Under the pieces are notes generated by a model. That model saw only the letters and a list, made by a program, of their open reading frames with translations, had not been told where the DNA came from and made no database searches. The translations under genes and the position numbers were made by a program. Of a stretch of 64,000 bases of DNA, positions 26,512 through 35,381 are shown piece by piece (position 1 is the first letter of the stretch; each line of letters opens with the position of its first letter). Origin of the DNA: Lysinibacillus xylanilyticus (GTDB lineage: Bacteria > Bacillota > Bacilli > Bacillales_A > Planococcaceae); the NCBI RefSeq assembly GCF_001183605.1, contig NZ_LFXJ01000005.1:1116001-1180000 (forward strand). Reading direction: 5' to 3'.

Positions 26512-27795
26512 CTATAATTCATTTTTTTCGAGCACAAGTCGAAACAGTTCAAACAATAGGAAGTTAGAAAATATCCAAACTCCACCACAAATATAACCAC
26601 CTACAATGTCACTGGGAAGAACATTGGTCGATAATATATTCCCAAACGCGAGCCCCGTTAATAAGAGTAAACCCAATAAAGGAATAATAATTGTCAAATA
26701 ATTGTTTTTCAAGTGACGTACAAGTAAAAATATACATGTTCCATAAATGATAATTGTCAAAGTGGCTTTTAAATCAGGAAAATTGGATGAATGAAATTCT
26801 CCCCTAAATCCAATCGATTGGAGGAGCGAAAAAACCTCCACGATGAATGCATGAAAAGGAATACCTCCCAATATGGAAACAATGAGTAGAAGATACTCTA
26901 GTAACCTGTTCTGTTTCTTAATCCAAATACTTATGATGGTTACAGCTATAATGCTGCTAAGTGTGATCGACTGTTGGAAAATCAAAAGCTCTCCCAACCA
27001 GTTAATATAAATATTAGAATGAACTACATATTCTGCGATTTGATTAAACTCGGCAACATCATTTTCAAGATAATCTTGTACTATTCCAAACATTAGGATC
27101 ACCAAACTAATTAGAGCTGACGCTAGGAATATAAGAAAAATATCTGTCGCTCTTATTGTTTTAAATCGGTTTTTTAACCATGTTATTGAACGAATAAAAA
27201 AGTTTTTAATTTGAATTTTATAAAACCTAAATATGAGGCAACTTCCTAACAAAACAGCCAAAACAATAAGAAAAACTATTAAATATTTACCTGCTGCTTG
27301 ATGGAAAGTATCCCATTTTGGACCTAATACTTTTCCAAGGGTAATGAAACAAATTCCCCATAAAGAAGCACCTGTATATGCCGGTATGATGAATTTTCGG
27401 AAAGGAATTTTTGAAACACCTGAAACATAGCCAGTAAAATGCCTTACACCAGGGATAAAATAAGCAAAAACTAATAATTTACTGCCTGATCGTTCAAACC
27501 AAGCAGCTATTTTTTGATATTTTTCTGGTCCAAGGTGTACATATTTACCATACTTCTCTATTAGTTTATAGCCCCCTGCCTTTCCTATCCAATAAGTTAA
27601 CGTAATTCCTGCACCAGCAGATAAAAAGACTGTGAGAATGGCTAAAAAATAATTCATTTCCCCTTTATAAACAAAGAATCCTGCATAGCTCATTAAAAAT
27701 TCACCAGATATAGGAAGAGCCATGAGTTCTAAAAAGATCCCTATAAATAAAATCAAATAGCTGTGTTGTTCAAATAAAGTAATTAAATATGACAT
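26512..27795 (-). CDS. DedA family protein fused to a degenerate PAP2 domain
   Basis: 427 residues from the ATG at 27795 (GGAGG 5 bp upstream). The N-terminal half (about 1-200) is a DedA/VTT domain: a PISGEFLMSYAGFF entry, ITLTYWIGKAGGY and FIPGVRHFTGYVSG with the conserved F-x-PGxR-x3-G. Such proteins flip or traffic membrane lipids such as undecaprenyl phosphate. The C-terminal half has the helix pattern of PAP2 phosphatases, but its catalytic motifs are lost: PDLK stands where PSGH is expected and LPSDIVGGY where HxxxDxxxGG is expected. It may be a lipid-binding rather than hydrolytic domain. Next to the two-component system genes, same strand. Confidence 0.72.
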   Translation of the reverse strand: MSYLITLFEQHSYLILFIGIFLELMALPISGEFLMSYAGFFVYKGEMNYFLAILTVFLSAGAGITLTYWIGKAGGYKLIEKYGKYVHLGPEKYQKIAAWFERSGSKLLVFAYFIPGVRHFTGYVSGVSKIPFRKFIIPAYTGASLWGICFITLGKVLGPKWDTFHQAAGKYLIVFLIVLAVLLGSCLIFRFYKIQIKNFFIRSITWLKNRFKTIRATDIFLIFLASALISLVILMFGIVQDYLENDVAEFNQIAEYVVHSNIYINWLGELLIFQQSITLSSIIAVTIISIWIKKQNRLLEYLLLIVSILGGIPFHAFIVEVFSLLQSIGFRGEFHSSNFPDLKATLTIIIYGTCIFLLVRHLKNNYLTIIIPLLGLLLLTGLAFGNILSTNVLPSDIVGGYICGGVWIFSNFLLFELFRLVLEKNEL

Positions 27796-28076
27796 AAAAG
27801 CCTCCAAATTTATTAACAAATTTAATCAAAAGAGCAGGAAGCACCTTAACTTTAACTACAATTTATCACTATTTTGAAAGTAATGGTGCCTATTAAGGAA
27901 TTTTTAAGTTTTTATATAGGAAATGGACAGTTTTGTTTTATAAACTAAGGATGCACTAATTTAGAGTGCTTAAAAATTTTTAGATTTCATGTAAGTAACT
28001 AGTAAAGCATTCAAAGTTTTTGAGATTTTAAAATCATTTTGGGAGGTAAAAAAATGAAAAAGTAGTAGAGGCAACT
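27796..28076. other. Divergent promoter region
   Basis: The gap between the DedA-PAP2 gene and the COG4705 gene must hold both promoters. Near its right end a strong GGGAGGT site and ATG (28054) open a frame of only two further codons (AAA AAG TAG); see findings. Confidence 0.5.
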
Positions 28077-29426
28077 ATGCAAAGAGTCATACTCATAATT
28101 GTGTGGTTATCATTCCTACTTGGGGGGTATTTCTGCTTACCAGTTGCAACGAGATTATTTACCTGCTATTCAATGACTACTTACAAAAAGGAGATGAGTT
28201 CTATGAAAGGAAACTTATCCTATTCTGAACAAACTGAATTAGTCCAACGTTCCAGTTGGGAATTGTTAAGCAAAGTACCGGAAGTTACTATTTTCTTCTG
28301 GATCATCAAGGTTTTATGTACAACTGTTGGGGAAACGTTTGCTGATTTTTTGAATTTGAATCTTGGATTTGGGTTAATGAATACGACCATCATTATCGGA
28401 GTCGCCTTTTTTATTGTTTTATATCTTCAATTTAGAGTAAATAAATATGTCCCAGGTATTTATTGGTTAACAGTTGTACTTATAAGTGTGTTTGGTACAT
28501 TGGTAACAGATAACATGACAGATAATATGGGAATACGCCTTGAGGTTAGTACCATAATTTTCTCAGTACTTCTTGGATTAACTTTTCTTTTTTGGTATCT
28601 TAGTGAAAAAACATTGTCTATCCACTCAATTTATTCAAAAAAAAGAGAAGTTTTCTATTGGCTTACCATTCTATTCACCTTTGCACTTGGAACAGCAGTT
28701 GGCGATTTATATTCTGAACAATTAGGTTTTGGCTATCTTAAAACAGGATTAACAGTCATCGTCATCATTGCTTGTATATTCCTGTTATGGAAAATGAAAT
28801 TGAATGGAATATTAGCCTTTTGGATTGCATATATTTTGACTCGTCCGCTTGGAGCATCACTCGGAGATTACTTATCGCAACCAAAAGCTAATGGAGGATT
28901 AGGTTTAGGGACAACTGTTACAAGTGTCATTTTTATTGTAGCTATATTAGCCATCATAATGTATCTTGCTGTTTCAAAAATTGATATAACAGCAAAAAAT
29001 GAAACAGTAGTGAAAAATGGAAACAAGAAAAATGTTTTGGTACAAACCATTGTGGTATTGTGTATGTTCTTAGTTCTTGGAGTAGGCAGTTATATTTGGC
29101 GCAGTAACCAAATCGCATCACAGTCTGATTCATCGCAAACGACAATAGCTGGACAGTTATCTGATTTTATTAATATTGAGAATGACATACTAAAATCTAT
29201 TAACTCAAATGAATTTTCCACAGCGAAAAAAATTGCGGACGATTTGGAACATCAATGGGATACACAGGAACCTAGACTAAGAGCAATTGATGGCAACACA
29301 TGGACGGAAATTGATGGTACGATAGACGTTGTATTAGCATCCGTTCGTTCATCAAACCCTGATGCCAACAAGTGTAAGTCTGCTCTTACCAATTCACTTA
29401 GTGTTATAAACAGTGCAAATAAATAA
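28077..29426 (+). CDS. COG4705-type repetitive membrane protein
   Basis: 449 residues. The core (about 60-325) has eight or more helices built from four repeats of about 65 residues, each with a short acidic-polar signature: GETFADFLNLNLGFG, GTLVTDNMTDNMG, GTAVGDLYSEQLGFG and ASLGDYLSQ-GLGLG. This matches COG4705, uncharacterised membrane proteins common beside two-component systems. A further helix (about 328-348) and a soluble helical tail follow. The start is uncertain: 28077 has AGAGG 5 bp upstream and adds a hydrophobic segment, while 28203 has AAGGAG 9 bp upstream and gives the usual family length. Divergent from the DedA-PAP2 and two-component genes. Confidence 0.72.
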   Translation: MQRVILIIVWLSFLLGGYFCLPVATRLFTCYSMTTYKKEMSSMKGNLSYSEQTELVQRSSWELLSKVPEVTIFFWIIKVLCTTVGETFADFLNLNLGFGLMNTTIIIGVAFFIVLYLQFRVNKYVPGIYWLTVVLISVFGTLVTDNMTDNMGIRLEVSTIIFSVLLGLTFLFWYLSEKTLSIHSIYSKKREVFYWLTILFTFALGTAVGDLYSEQLGFGYLKTGLTVIVIIACIFLLWKMKLNGILAFWIAYILTRPLGASLGDYLSQPKANGGLGLGTTVTSVIFIVAILAIIMYLAVSKIDITAKNETVVKNGNKKNVLVQTIVVLCMFLVLGVGSYIWRSNQIASQSDSSQTTIAGQLSDFINIENDILKSINSNEFSTAKKIADDLEHQWDTQEPRLRAIDGNTWTEIDGTIDVVLASVRSSNPDANKCKSALTNSLSVINSANK

Positions 29427-29432
29427 AAATTT

Positions 29433-29463
29433 AAGGGAATCGCAAATCGCGATTCCCTTTTTG
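29433..29463 (+). terminator. Intrinsic terminator of the COG4705 gene
   Basis: AAGGGAATCGC pairs with GCGATTCCCTT around 5 nt and runs into TTT. Confidence 0.75.
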
Positions 29464-30031
29464 TGTTGACGAAGCGAATGAACTAATTTATCAATCGTCT
29501 CCGATTCCTTCCCCTGGTCACTTAGGAGAGACAACAGATTATCGAGCGTTTTGGACCATCATTCGTACCTGTACTGATCGTCAGGAAGACCGGCGAATCC
29601 GCGTAGGTGTATTCTCATCTCGGAGCGGTCGCCGCGTGCTGTAAGGGTTAGAGTCACGCATTGGAAGGGGTTTTAATGCCCATTAGGTTCCAATGCCAGT
29701 TTATATTTATGCTATTTTTTAAATTAAATCACAAAAGCATCAATGATACTATAAATGCTGAAAAACTAGCAGATCCAGCAAAACGTGCAGATGTAGAAAG
29801 CATGGATCCATTGCTTTTCCTAATCCTGTTGAAGCAGGACAATAATAATAACTCCAAATTTCTATAAGTTGTCGTTTTGTTTTTTTCTCATCTATGATAA
29901 AAACTAAAGTTGATATCATGATCCCTATTATTGAATGCTTCCGTATATAAAGACACTACTGTATCTATAGTTTTTTTCTGCATAAAAAACCAGTTCCCTT
30001 AAGGTACTGGCTTGGTATATTCCACATACAA
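29464..30031. other. Intergenic with a GC-rich ORF remnant
   Basis: A plus-strand frame (about 29465-29644) reads DEANELIYQSSPIPSPGHLG and ends in SRSGRRVL before TAA. It is more GC-rich than its surroundings, has no start of its own and looks like the 3' end of an unrecognised gene. An ORF at 29661-29867 has no coding character. A minus-strand terminator is at 29985. Confidence 0.4.
29985..30013 (-). terminator. Terminator of the nitroreductase gene
   Basis: On the minus strand CCAGT and ACTGG pair around AACCTTAAGGGA-type loop sequence, followed by six T. Confidence 0.6.
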
Positions 30032-30631
30032 TTACTTGTAAAATTTCATTCGCTGTTCAAGTGGTTGAAATTCTTTTTCACCTGGTGTTACCGTCGGATT
30101 GCCAAATGGCATTTGCGCAATAAGCTTCCAATTTTCGGGGATATTCCATTCTTTTTTCACTTCATCATCAATTAGTGGGTTATAATGTTGTAAAGAAGCT
30201 CCTAATCCCTCTGCTTCTAAACCTGCCCACACAACTAATTGGTGCATTCCTGATGCTTGATTTGACCAAATTGGAAAGTTCTCAGCATATGCAGCAAATT
30301 GCTCTTGAAGCGATTTAACTACAGCCTCATCTTCTAGGAATAATACTGTTCCATAACCTGCCTTAAAGGAATCCATTTTTTGTTGAGTCCCTGAAAAATC
30401 TCTATCTCCAACTACTTTTCTTAATGTTTCAGTTGTGATGTCCCATAATTTATTATGTGCCTCACCTGATAATAGAACAATACGTGCAGTTTGAGAGTTG
30501 AATGCTGACGGAGTATATTTCACAGCAAATTCTACAATTTCTTTAATTCTTTCATCCGATATTTTTACCTCTTTATTAATTCCGTAATAAGTACGTCTTT
30601 CTTTTAGTGTAGTGTAGAAATCTTTTGTCAT
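30032..30631 (-). CDS. Nitroreductase family oxidoreductase (Frm2/YdgI-like)
   Basis: 199 residues. RRTYYGINKE near the N-terminus, AVKYTPSAFNSQTARIVLL (about 36-54, FMN phosphate and isoalloxazine contacts), an ASGMHQLVVWAGLEAEGLGASLQHYNP helix-loop (about 127-153), and GNPTVTPGEKEF match the short nitroreductase subfamily that includes yeast Frm2/Hbn1. It should be an FMN-dependent NAD(P)H oxidoreductase of small quinones or nitro compounds, cytosolic. A strong AGGAGG site precedes the ATG. Monocistronic with its own terminator. Confidence 0.83.
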   Translation of the reverse strand: MTKDFYTTLKERRTYYGINKEVKISDERIKEIVEFAVKYTPSAFNSQTARIVLLSGEAHNKLWDITTETLRKVVGDRDFSGTQQKMDSFKAGYGTVLFLEDEAVVKSLQEQFAAYAENFPIWSNQASGMHQLVVWAGLEAEGLGASLQHYNPLIDDEVKKEWNIPENWKLIAQMPFGNPTVTPGEKEFQPLEQRMKFYK

Positions 30632-31227
30632 AATTTCCGTCCTCCTAATTTACTGTAATTGTTGGTTACACGTACTGCATCTGTCGCTCAAGATTTTTTC
30701 CTATAAAATCAAATCTTCAAACGGCTTTTTCTTTCTAAAGACCATGCCGGATTACAGCAGGAACCCCTGACAATAATACTGCTAGGCGTGATATCCTTTT
30801 TAACTCTTTCTTTGCTTCCGTTATATTGTGCCAAAAAGTAAATATTTATATTCCATTACATATTTTCGTGTTCGTAAAATATGCTATCCAAACAAACGAT
30901 AGAGTATTCAAATATATGTGGAATTAAAATTAAATACAATATTTTGTAAATAAAAAGATCCATTTATAGAATATGTTCAGATGAATTTATGACAGGTGCT
31001 ACATTGTTAGTAGATGGAGGTTACACAGCAGTAGAATAGAACAAAGTGATAAAGGATGTAGAAAATGCAGGTGATTATCCCTATTTGCTATATCCTGATG
31101 AAACGATTTATCTCAAAAACAAACAATGTAGGTGTGAAAAGTTAAGTTGAAAGGCTCAAACAAGTATAACCCCGTTTTAAATTATGAATAAGATACTTCA
31201 CTATACTAAACTTTTATGTTCGGATGT
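30632..31227. other. Intergenic with an SDR remnant
   Basis: Apart from the SDR fragment (30959-31039) a second short frame (about 31047-31150, IKDVENAGDYPYLLYPDET to a TGA) is unrecognised. No intact gene. Confidence 0.45.
30959..31039 (+). pseudogene. Short-chain dehydrogenase/reductase, C-terminal remnant
   Basis: CSDEFMTGATLLVDGGYTAV followed by a stop is the standard last segment of classical SDR enzymes (the TG-x3-VDGG block). Nothing of the Rossmann core or YxxxK motif is left upstream. Confidence 0.7.
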
Positions 31228-31983
31228 TTAGATATTGCCTAGATAGCTTCGCGTAATGTTTTGGAGAACAATTTTTCCATTCTTACTGTATTTTTCGAAT
31301 AACTCAGATAGAAGAAAAACAAAACGTTTATACTCTTCGTCATCTTTTTTCGGAGCATAGGATGCTGACAAATTCCTTCCCAAAAAACCTTCATAATCAA
31401 AAAGCAAATCATTTTTATACTTTTTAAACTCATACTTTTCATCTTTAAAAAAACTGTTAAATACTTCTGGAGTTTCCTCTATTCCACCGCTAAATCCTTT
31501 GAAATTTGAACAGGTCTTTTGGCAAATTTCTGCATTCTCTTTAATAATCGAACTATTTAAATCTCTGCTATTCCAAACAAGAGCAACATTTGCATTTTGT
31601 TTTAAAATCCGTTGACATTCGATTTTGAATGCTTTTTTATCAAACCAATGAAATGCCTGGGCAACAGTTATTAAATCCACACTATTCCCTTTTAAAGTGG
31701 TAATTTCAGCAGTTGCTTTTATTGATTTAAAACGAGAATATAGCTTTAACGATTGCTCAGCCATCTTTCTCATGTCATCATTTGGCTCAACTCCAATAAC
31801 ATTTAAATCTTTTTCAAGTAGCTGGCGGCTAAATATCCCCGTACCTGAACCAATATCGGCCACAATCCGATCCCCATTTAGTTGGTTAGCTGAAAACAAA
31901 TAATCTAAATATTCATTAGGATAACTTGGGCGATATTTCGCATATATGTCTGCCTTGTCGGTAAAATTCCCTGTCGTTTTCAC
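31228..31983 (-). CDS. Class I SAM-dependent methyltransferase
   Basis: 251 residues. The SAM-binding motif I DIGSGTGIFSRQLL (about 43-56), acidic motif II VIGVEPNDDM, a VDLITVAQAFHWFD motif IV (about 102-115) and an ILKQNANVALVWNSRD motif V/VI define a Methyltransf_11-type protein of the YcgJ/Tam-like kind. The substrate is unknown. The start is a GTG overlapping the stop of the small upstream ORF (GTGA), with AAGG 7 bp before it, so the two are likely translationally coupled. Confidence 0.8.
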   Translation of the reverse strand: MKTTGNFTDKADIYAKYRPSYPNEYLDYLFSANQLNGDRIVADIGSGTGIFSRQLLEKDLNVIGVEPNDDMRKMAEQSLKLYSRFKSIKATAEITTLKGNSVDLITVAQAFHWFDKKAFKIECQRILKQNANVALVWNSRDLNSSIIKENAEICQKTCSNFKGFSGGIEETPEVFNSFFKDEKYEFKKYKNDLLFDYEGFLGRNLSASYAPKKDDEEYKRFVFLLSELFEKYSKNGKIVLQNITRSYLGNI

Positions 31984-32189
31984 AGTACTACCTTCTTTCC
32001 CATGATATTATGTACAGCAATAAGAGTGCGTCTAAGTGTTTTTGTTATAAATATATTTAAGTCGTCACTAAATTTACAATCGAATTTATATTCCGTCTTA
32101 CCCCAATCACTCATAGAAGCGGGATCCCAGACCTCCCATTCTCTATTCAGCACTTTTGAAGAAATAGTCTTCATTTCAATATGAGTCAC
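31980..32189 (-). CDS. Small hypothetical protein coupled to the methyltransferase
   Basis: Up to 69 residues (GTG at 32189, or ATG at 32174). It is charged, Trp-rich in the middle (EWEVWDPASMSDWGKTEYKF) and ends in a basic helix. Its stop overlaps the methyltransferase start by four bases, which is the main argument that it is translated. No family is recognised; it could be the tail of a larger broken gene. Confidence 0.4.
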   Translation of the reverse strand: MTHIEMKTISSKVLNREWEVWDPASMSDWGKTEYKFDCKFSDDLNIFITKTLRRTLIAVHNIMGKKVVL

Positions 32190-32603
32190 CTACCTTCCTT
32201 TCTTAATATTTGTATTCAGTATATCCTCTTTTTTATAGTGTCACTTATTTCTTTTCTTTTTGGCGTGGTGTTAGTATGGATTTTTCTGTATGCCTACTAT
32301 GGTTACCTTCATTTCGAGGAAAAGTACACATTCGGAGTCGTATATCGTTGTAGTTTTTTAGAAATTAATTCGAGTTCATCTAAAATCAATAAATTTATAC
32401 ATAAACACCATTTTTCCAGAGCCCTGGTTTAAATAGTATATCCTGTCGATTTCCTTTTCTACTCACCTATGTTCAACTAACAATAGTTAACTAATCCCCC
32501 ATGTTTATTAACATAGCTGTGTCATTTAAATATAGAATAATAGAGCAAAAAAGAGTGTCTTAAAGTCAAAATTTGAACTTTGAGACACTCTTTTTACTTC
32601 ATT
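32190..32603. other. Intergenic with terminator
   Basis: A hydrophobic ORF at 32181-32432 on the plus strand has no ribosome-binding site, overlaps the minus-strand ORF and is not supported. A strong bidirectional terminator lies at 32547-32595. Confidence 0.45.
32547..32595. terminator. Bidirectional terminator
   Basis: AAAAAGAGTGTCT(T)AAAGT pairs with its complement around a short loop, with A and T runs on both sides. Confidence 0.75.
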
Positions 32604-33005
32604 CTAGATATGTTTGCGTAATGCTTCTAAGCCATCTTTATAGATGCCATGGAACAACTCTAAAGCTTCTTGGTCACTAACACTTACAGTTGTGAAATTA
32701 CCGGACCACTCTACCAACGATGATTTACCATCAGTATCTGCTTTACGTGGATTGTAGATATATAATCAGTAACCGGAAACGGTGCTTTTATAATTGAATA
32801 AGTGTATTAGCGTTCCTTATGATTGAATACTCCTAAACGCTCTACAATCGCATCGCCATCAGGATTAGCCAGAAGCGTCCACCTTCACTTACTTTACTAC
32901 TTGGTATATAAGGTAACCAGTCTGGAAGGGAATCAAAGCCACCGATTAATTGCCATACCTGTTCAGGTTAAGCTGAAATTTTAATAAATGTATTAGTATT
33001 TGCCA
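32604..33005 (-). pseudogene. SRPBCC-family (polyketide cyclase/START-like) pseudogene
   Basis: The minus strand encodes an SRPBCC protein in pieces: MANTNTFIKISA, a stop, PEQVWQLIGGFDSLPDWLPY, EGGR, then in another frame LANPDGDAIVERLGVFNHKE, APFPVTDY, and the end DGKSSLVEWSGNF with ALELFHGIYKDGLEALRKHI. At least one nonsense and two frameshift changes are present. The full protein would be about 134 residues. It lies 19 bp after the aldo/keto reductase gene and was probably its operon partner. Confidence 0.8.
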
Positions 33006-33023
33006 TTTTTATTACTTTACTTT

Positions 33024-34034
33024 TTATTTTACATCGATTGGTAGTGGTGCATTAGGTGCTACTAGTTTTTGTTCGCGCATTTCTTCCCAGAATGCTGCCG
33101 GAATTACTGTGTTCAATGCAGCTTTGTCTTCTGTAATTCGCTCTGGTTTACTTGCACCAGGAATGACAGCGGCAACCGCTGGGTTAGCCATTGAAAATTG
33201 TAAAGCAGCCGCCTTGATGCTAATATGATGACGATCTGCAATACTCTTAATTTTTTCCACTTTCCCCATAATTTCTGGTGAAGCTTTTTGATATTCAAAG
33301 TGAGTACCTCCAGCAAGAACACCTGAACTATATGGGCCACCTACAACAATGTCCATGTTATTTTTTTTAGCTGTAGGCATTACTCGTTGTAGCGCACGCT
33401 CATGGTCTAATAATGTGTAACGACCAGCCAGCAAGGATACATTAGGCTTTGCTACTTCCAAGTCTAGCAAGAGTTCAATTGACTCTACTCGGTTTACTCC
33501 AAGTCCCCACCCTTTAATGACTCCTTCTTCACGTAAACGCGTGAGAACACGAAATGCCCCTGTTCGAGCAGTTTCAAATTGTGCAATCCATTCATCGCCA
33601 TAAAAGTCTTGCGCTAAATCATGAATATAAACAAAGTCTAGACGATCTGTTTGTAAACGTTTTAAACTATCCTCGATAGAGCGAAGAGTTGCATCAGCAC
33701 TATAATCATTGATAATTTTATTCTTACGGCCGAATTCGAAAAGCCCACCTTTTTCACCTAAATCACGTGCAGATGGATCTTCCAATTCATCCAAAATAAT
33801 TCGACCGACCTTTGTACTTAAAACGTACTCATCACGATTTCTTTTCGATAATGCTTCACCAAGACGAATCTCCGCTAAGCCAGAACCATAAAGCGGAGCC
33901 GTGTCAAAGTAACGAATACCACTCTCCCAGGCAGCATCTACAGTTGCTATAGCTTCTTCTTCCGGAATATTACGATACATATTACCTAGCGGTGCTGTAC
34001 CAAAACCAAGTTTTCCTTGTAATATATTTCTCAT
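33024..34034 (-). CDS. Aldo/keto reductase (D-threo-aldose 1-dehydrogenase-like)
   Basis: 336 residues, a complete (beta/alpha)8 AKR. The catalytic tetrad is visible: D44 and Y49 in FDTAPLYGSG, the Lys in VLSTKVGR, and the His in VYIHD. The length and the GLFEFGRKNKIINDYS insertion fit the group of fucose/D-threo-aldose dehydrogenases and pyridoxal dehydrogenase. NAD(P)-dependent and cytosolic; substrate not predictable. A GGAGG site precedes the ATG. Downstream lies a broken SRPBCC gene. Confidence 0.85.
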   Translation of the reverse strand: MRNILQGKLGFGTAPLGNMYRNIPEEEAIATVDAAWESGIRYFDTAPLYGSGLAEIRLGEALSKRNRDEYVLSTKVGRIILDELEDPSARDLGEKGGLFEFGRKNKIINDYSADATLRSIEDSLKRLQTDRLDFVYIHDLAQDFYGDEWIAQFETARTGAFRVLTRLREEGVIKGWGLGVNRVESIELLLDLEVAKPNVSLLAGRYTLLDHERALQRVMPTAKKNNMDIVVGGPYSSGVLAGGTHFEYQKASPEIMGKVEKIKSIADRHHISIKAAALQFSMANPAVAAVIPGASKPERITEDKAALNTVIPAAFWEEMREQKLVAPNAPLPIDVK

Positions 34035-34443
34035 AAAATAAACCTCCTAAGACTTGTTCTACAATTGATTAGCTAGTATGATCAATGACGGATAATATTA
34101 ATAAAAATCATTTCATCATCTGCAAAATTGATTATGAGGTACTTAAACAGAAAAAAAAAGTACGCACTTTAAAGTAATATGGGAACTAAAAAGTGCCTAC
34201 GAAAAAGAGTGTTAAGACGGCAAAGACAAAGATATCAACTATCCTTTTAGGTAATCAAGCTGAAAATTATCATGCACGTCTAACTATGAAAAAAACAATC
34301 TATTCGACATATTAAAAGGGGGTGTTTGTGTCAAAAGTCAATGACACAAACACCCCCTTAAACCCGGGAAGGCTGTATTGGTGCAATAACTAAGGATACA
34401 ACAACCTCTTTCCTGGTCATAATAATTATAGTAGTTGTTCTTT
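34035..34443. other. Intergenic with strong hairpin
   Basis: No gene seen. The 18-bp hairpin at 34316-34359 is listed separately. Confidence 0.5.
34312..34359 (-). terminator. Strong terminator of the ABC operon
   Basis: An 18-bp perfect stem (AAGGGGGTGTTTGTGTCA and complement) with an 8-nt loop, followed on the minus strand by TTTTAAT, 85 bp after the ATPase gene. Confidence 0.7.
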
Positions 34444-35370
34444 TTAACTCGCTGTCACATTGCTATCTTCGTGATAATACATTGTATACAAATCATTTAA
34501 TGTAACTTTACCAAATGCAAAATCCACCACATTTCTCTCGACTAAAAAAGATGTAAGTGTACTTAATAAACTTGCTTCAGAACTTGGTAAATGAATTAGT
34601 GACATTCCATTTGTAAGTGTTTGAAGTTCTAAATTTGGAAATAGCTCATGAAGTTGTTTTTTAGTGTTATTTTCCAGATTTTTCACTCGAATAGTTTTAA
34701 TATGCGCTTGACTAAAACCTTCTATTACTTGATTGGTATCAACTAGCTTTCCATTGTTAAATAAGAAAATTCGGTCTGCATATTTCTCTAAATTATCAAG
34801 TAAATGGGAGGCAATAATAATAATCTTACCTTCCGCCTTTTTCTTTAATAATATTTTCGAAATGATTTCTACATTATTTGGATCAAGACCGTTCATTACT
34901 TCGTCCATCATCATAATTTCCGTATTTGTGACAATTTGCATTGCAAAGCATAGTCGTTGGCGCATACCAAGGGAATACGTGCCTGTTTTTTTATTCACAT
35001 AATGCCCCATATTTAATGCTTCGATTGTTTCATCAATCAGTTTTAAATCGGATTGCCACATTGTTGCAAACATTTTTAAATGCTCGCGCCCACTTAAGTG
35101 ATTATATAAGTCACTTTGGTCTGGCATCATTGACACGAATTTATGAATTTTTACTTCATTTGATTTATTCGAGTAACTTAGGCCATCTTTAAATACTACC
35201 TTTCCATTCATCGGTTTCAAATAATTCATTAACACATTCATAAATGTGGATTTTCCAGTTCCATTTGGTGCAACAAGCCCGATCATTTCACCTTGCTCAA
35301 ATGTCATTGAAATATCATTTAACACTTTACTTTCCCCAAATTGCACAGTAATATTTTGAATTTCAATCAA
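34444..35370 (-). CDS. ABC transporter ATP-binding protein
   Basis: 308 residues. Walker A is VAPNGTGKST (about 33-42), the signature is YSLGMRQRL, Walker B is IMMMDEVMNGLDP (Val instead of the usual Pro after the catalytic Glu) and the switch His is in IIASHLLDN. A C-terminal domain of about 90 residues follows, as in ABC-2 type exporters. It energises the two permeases encoded just upstream (12 bp and 16 bp gaps), which form one operon. A drug, bacteriocin or lipid substrate cannot be inferred. Confidence 0.85.
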   Translation of the reverse strand: MIEIQNITVQFGESKVLNDISMTFEQGEMIGLVAPNGTGKSTFMNVLMNYLKPMNGKVVFKDGLSYSNKSNEVKIHKFVSMMPDQSDLYNHLSGREHLKMFATMWQSDLKLIDETIEALNMGHYVNKKTGTYSLGMRQRLCFAMQIVTNTEIMMMDEVMNGLDPNNVEIISKILLKKKAEGKIIIIASHLLDNLEKYADRIFLFNNGKLVDTNQVIEGFSQAHIKTIRVKNLENNTKKQLHELFPNLELQTLTNGMSLIHLPSSEASLLSTLTSFLVERNVVDFAFGKVTLNDLYTMYYHEDSNVTAS

Positions 35371-35381
35371 CTTTACCCCTC

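Noticed and set aside
29661..29867. 68-codon plus-strand ORF
   Set aside because: No start signal and changing character along its length; looks like noncoding DNA.
32181..32432. Hydrophobic 83-codon plus-strand ORF
   Set aside because: No ribosome-binding site and overlaps a better minus-strand frame; hydrophobicity is common for AT-rich chance ORFs.
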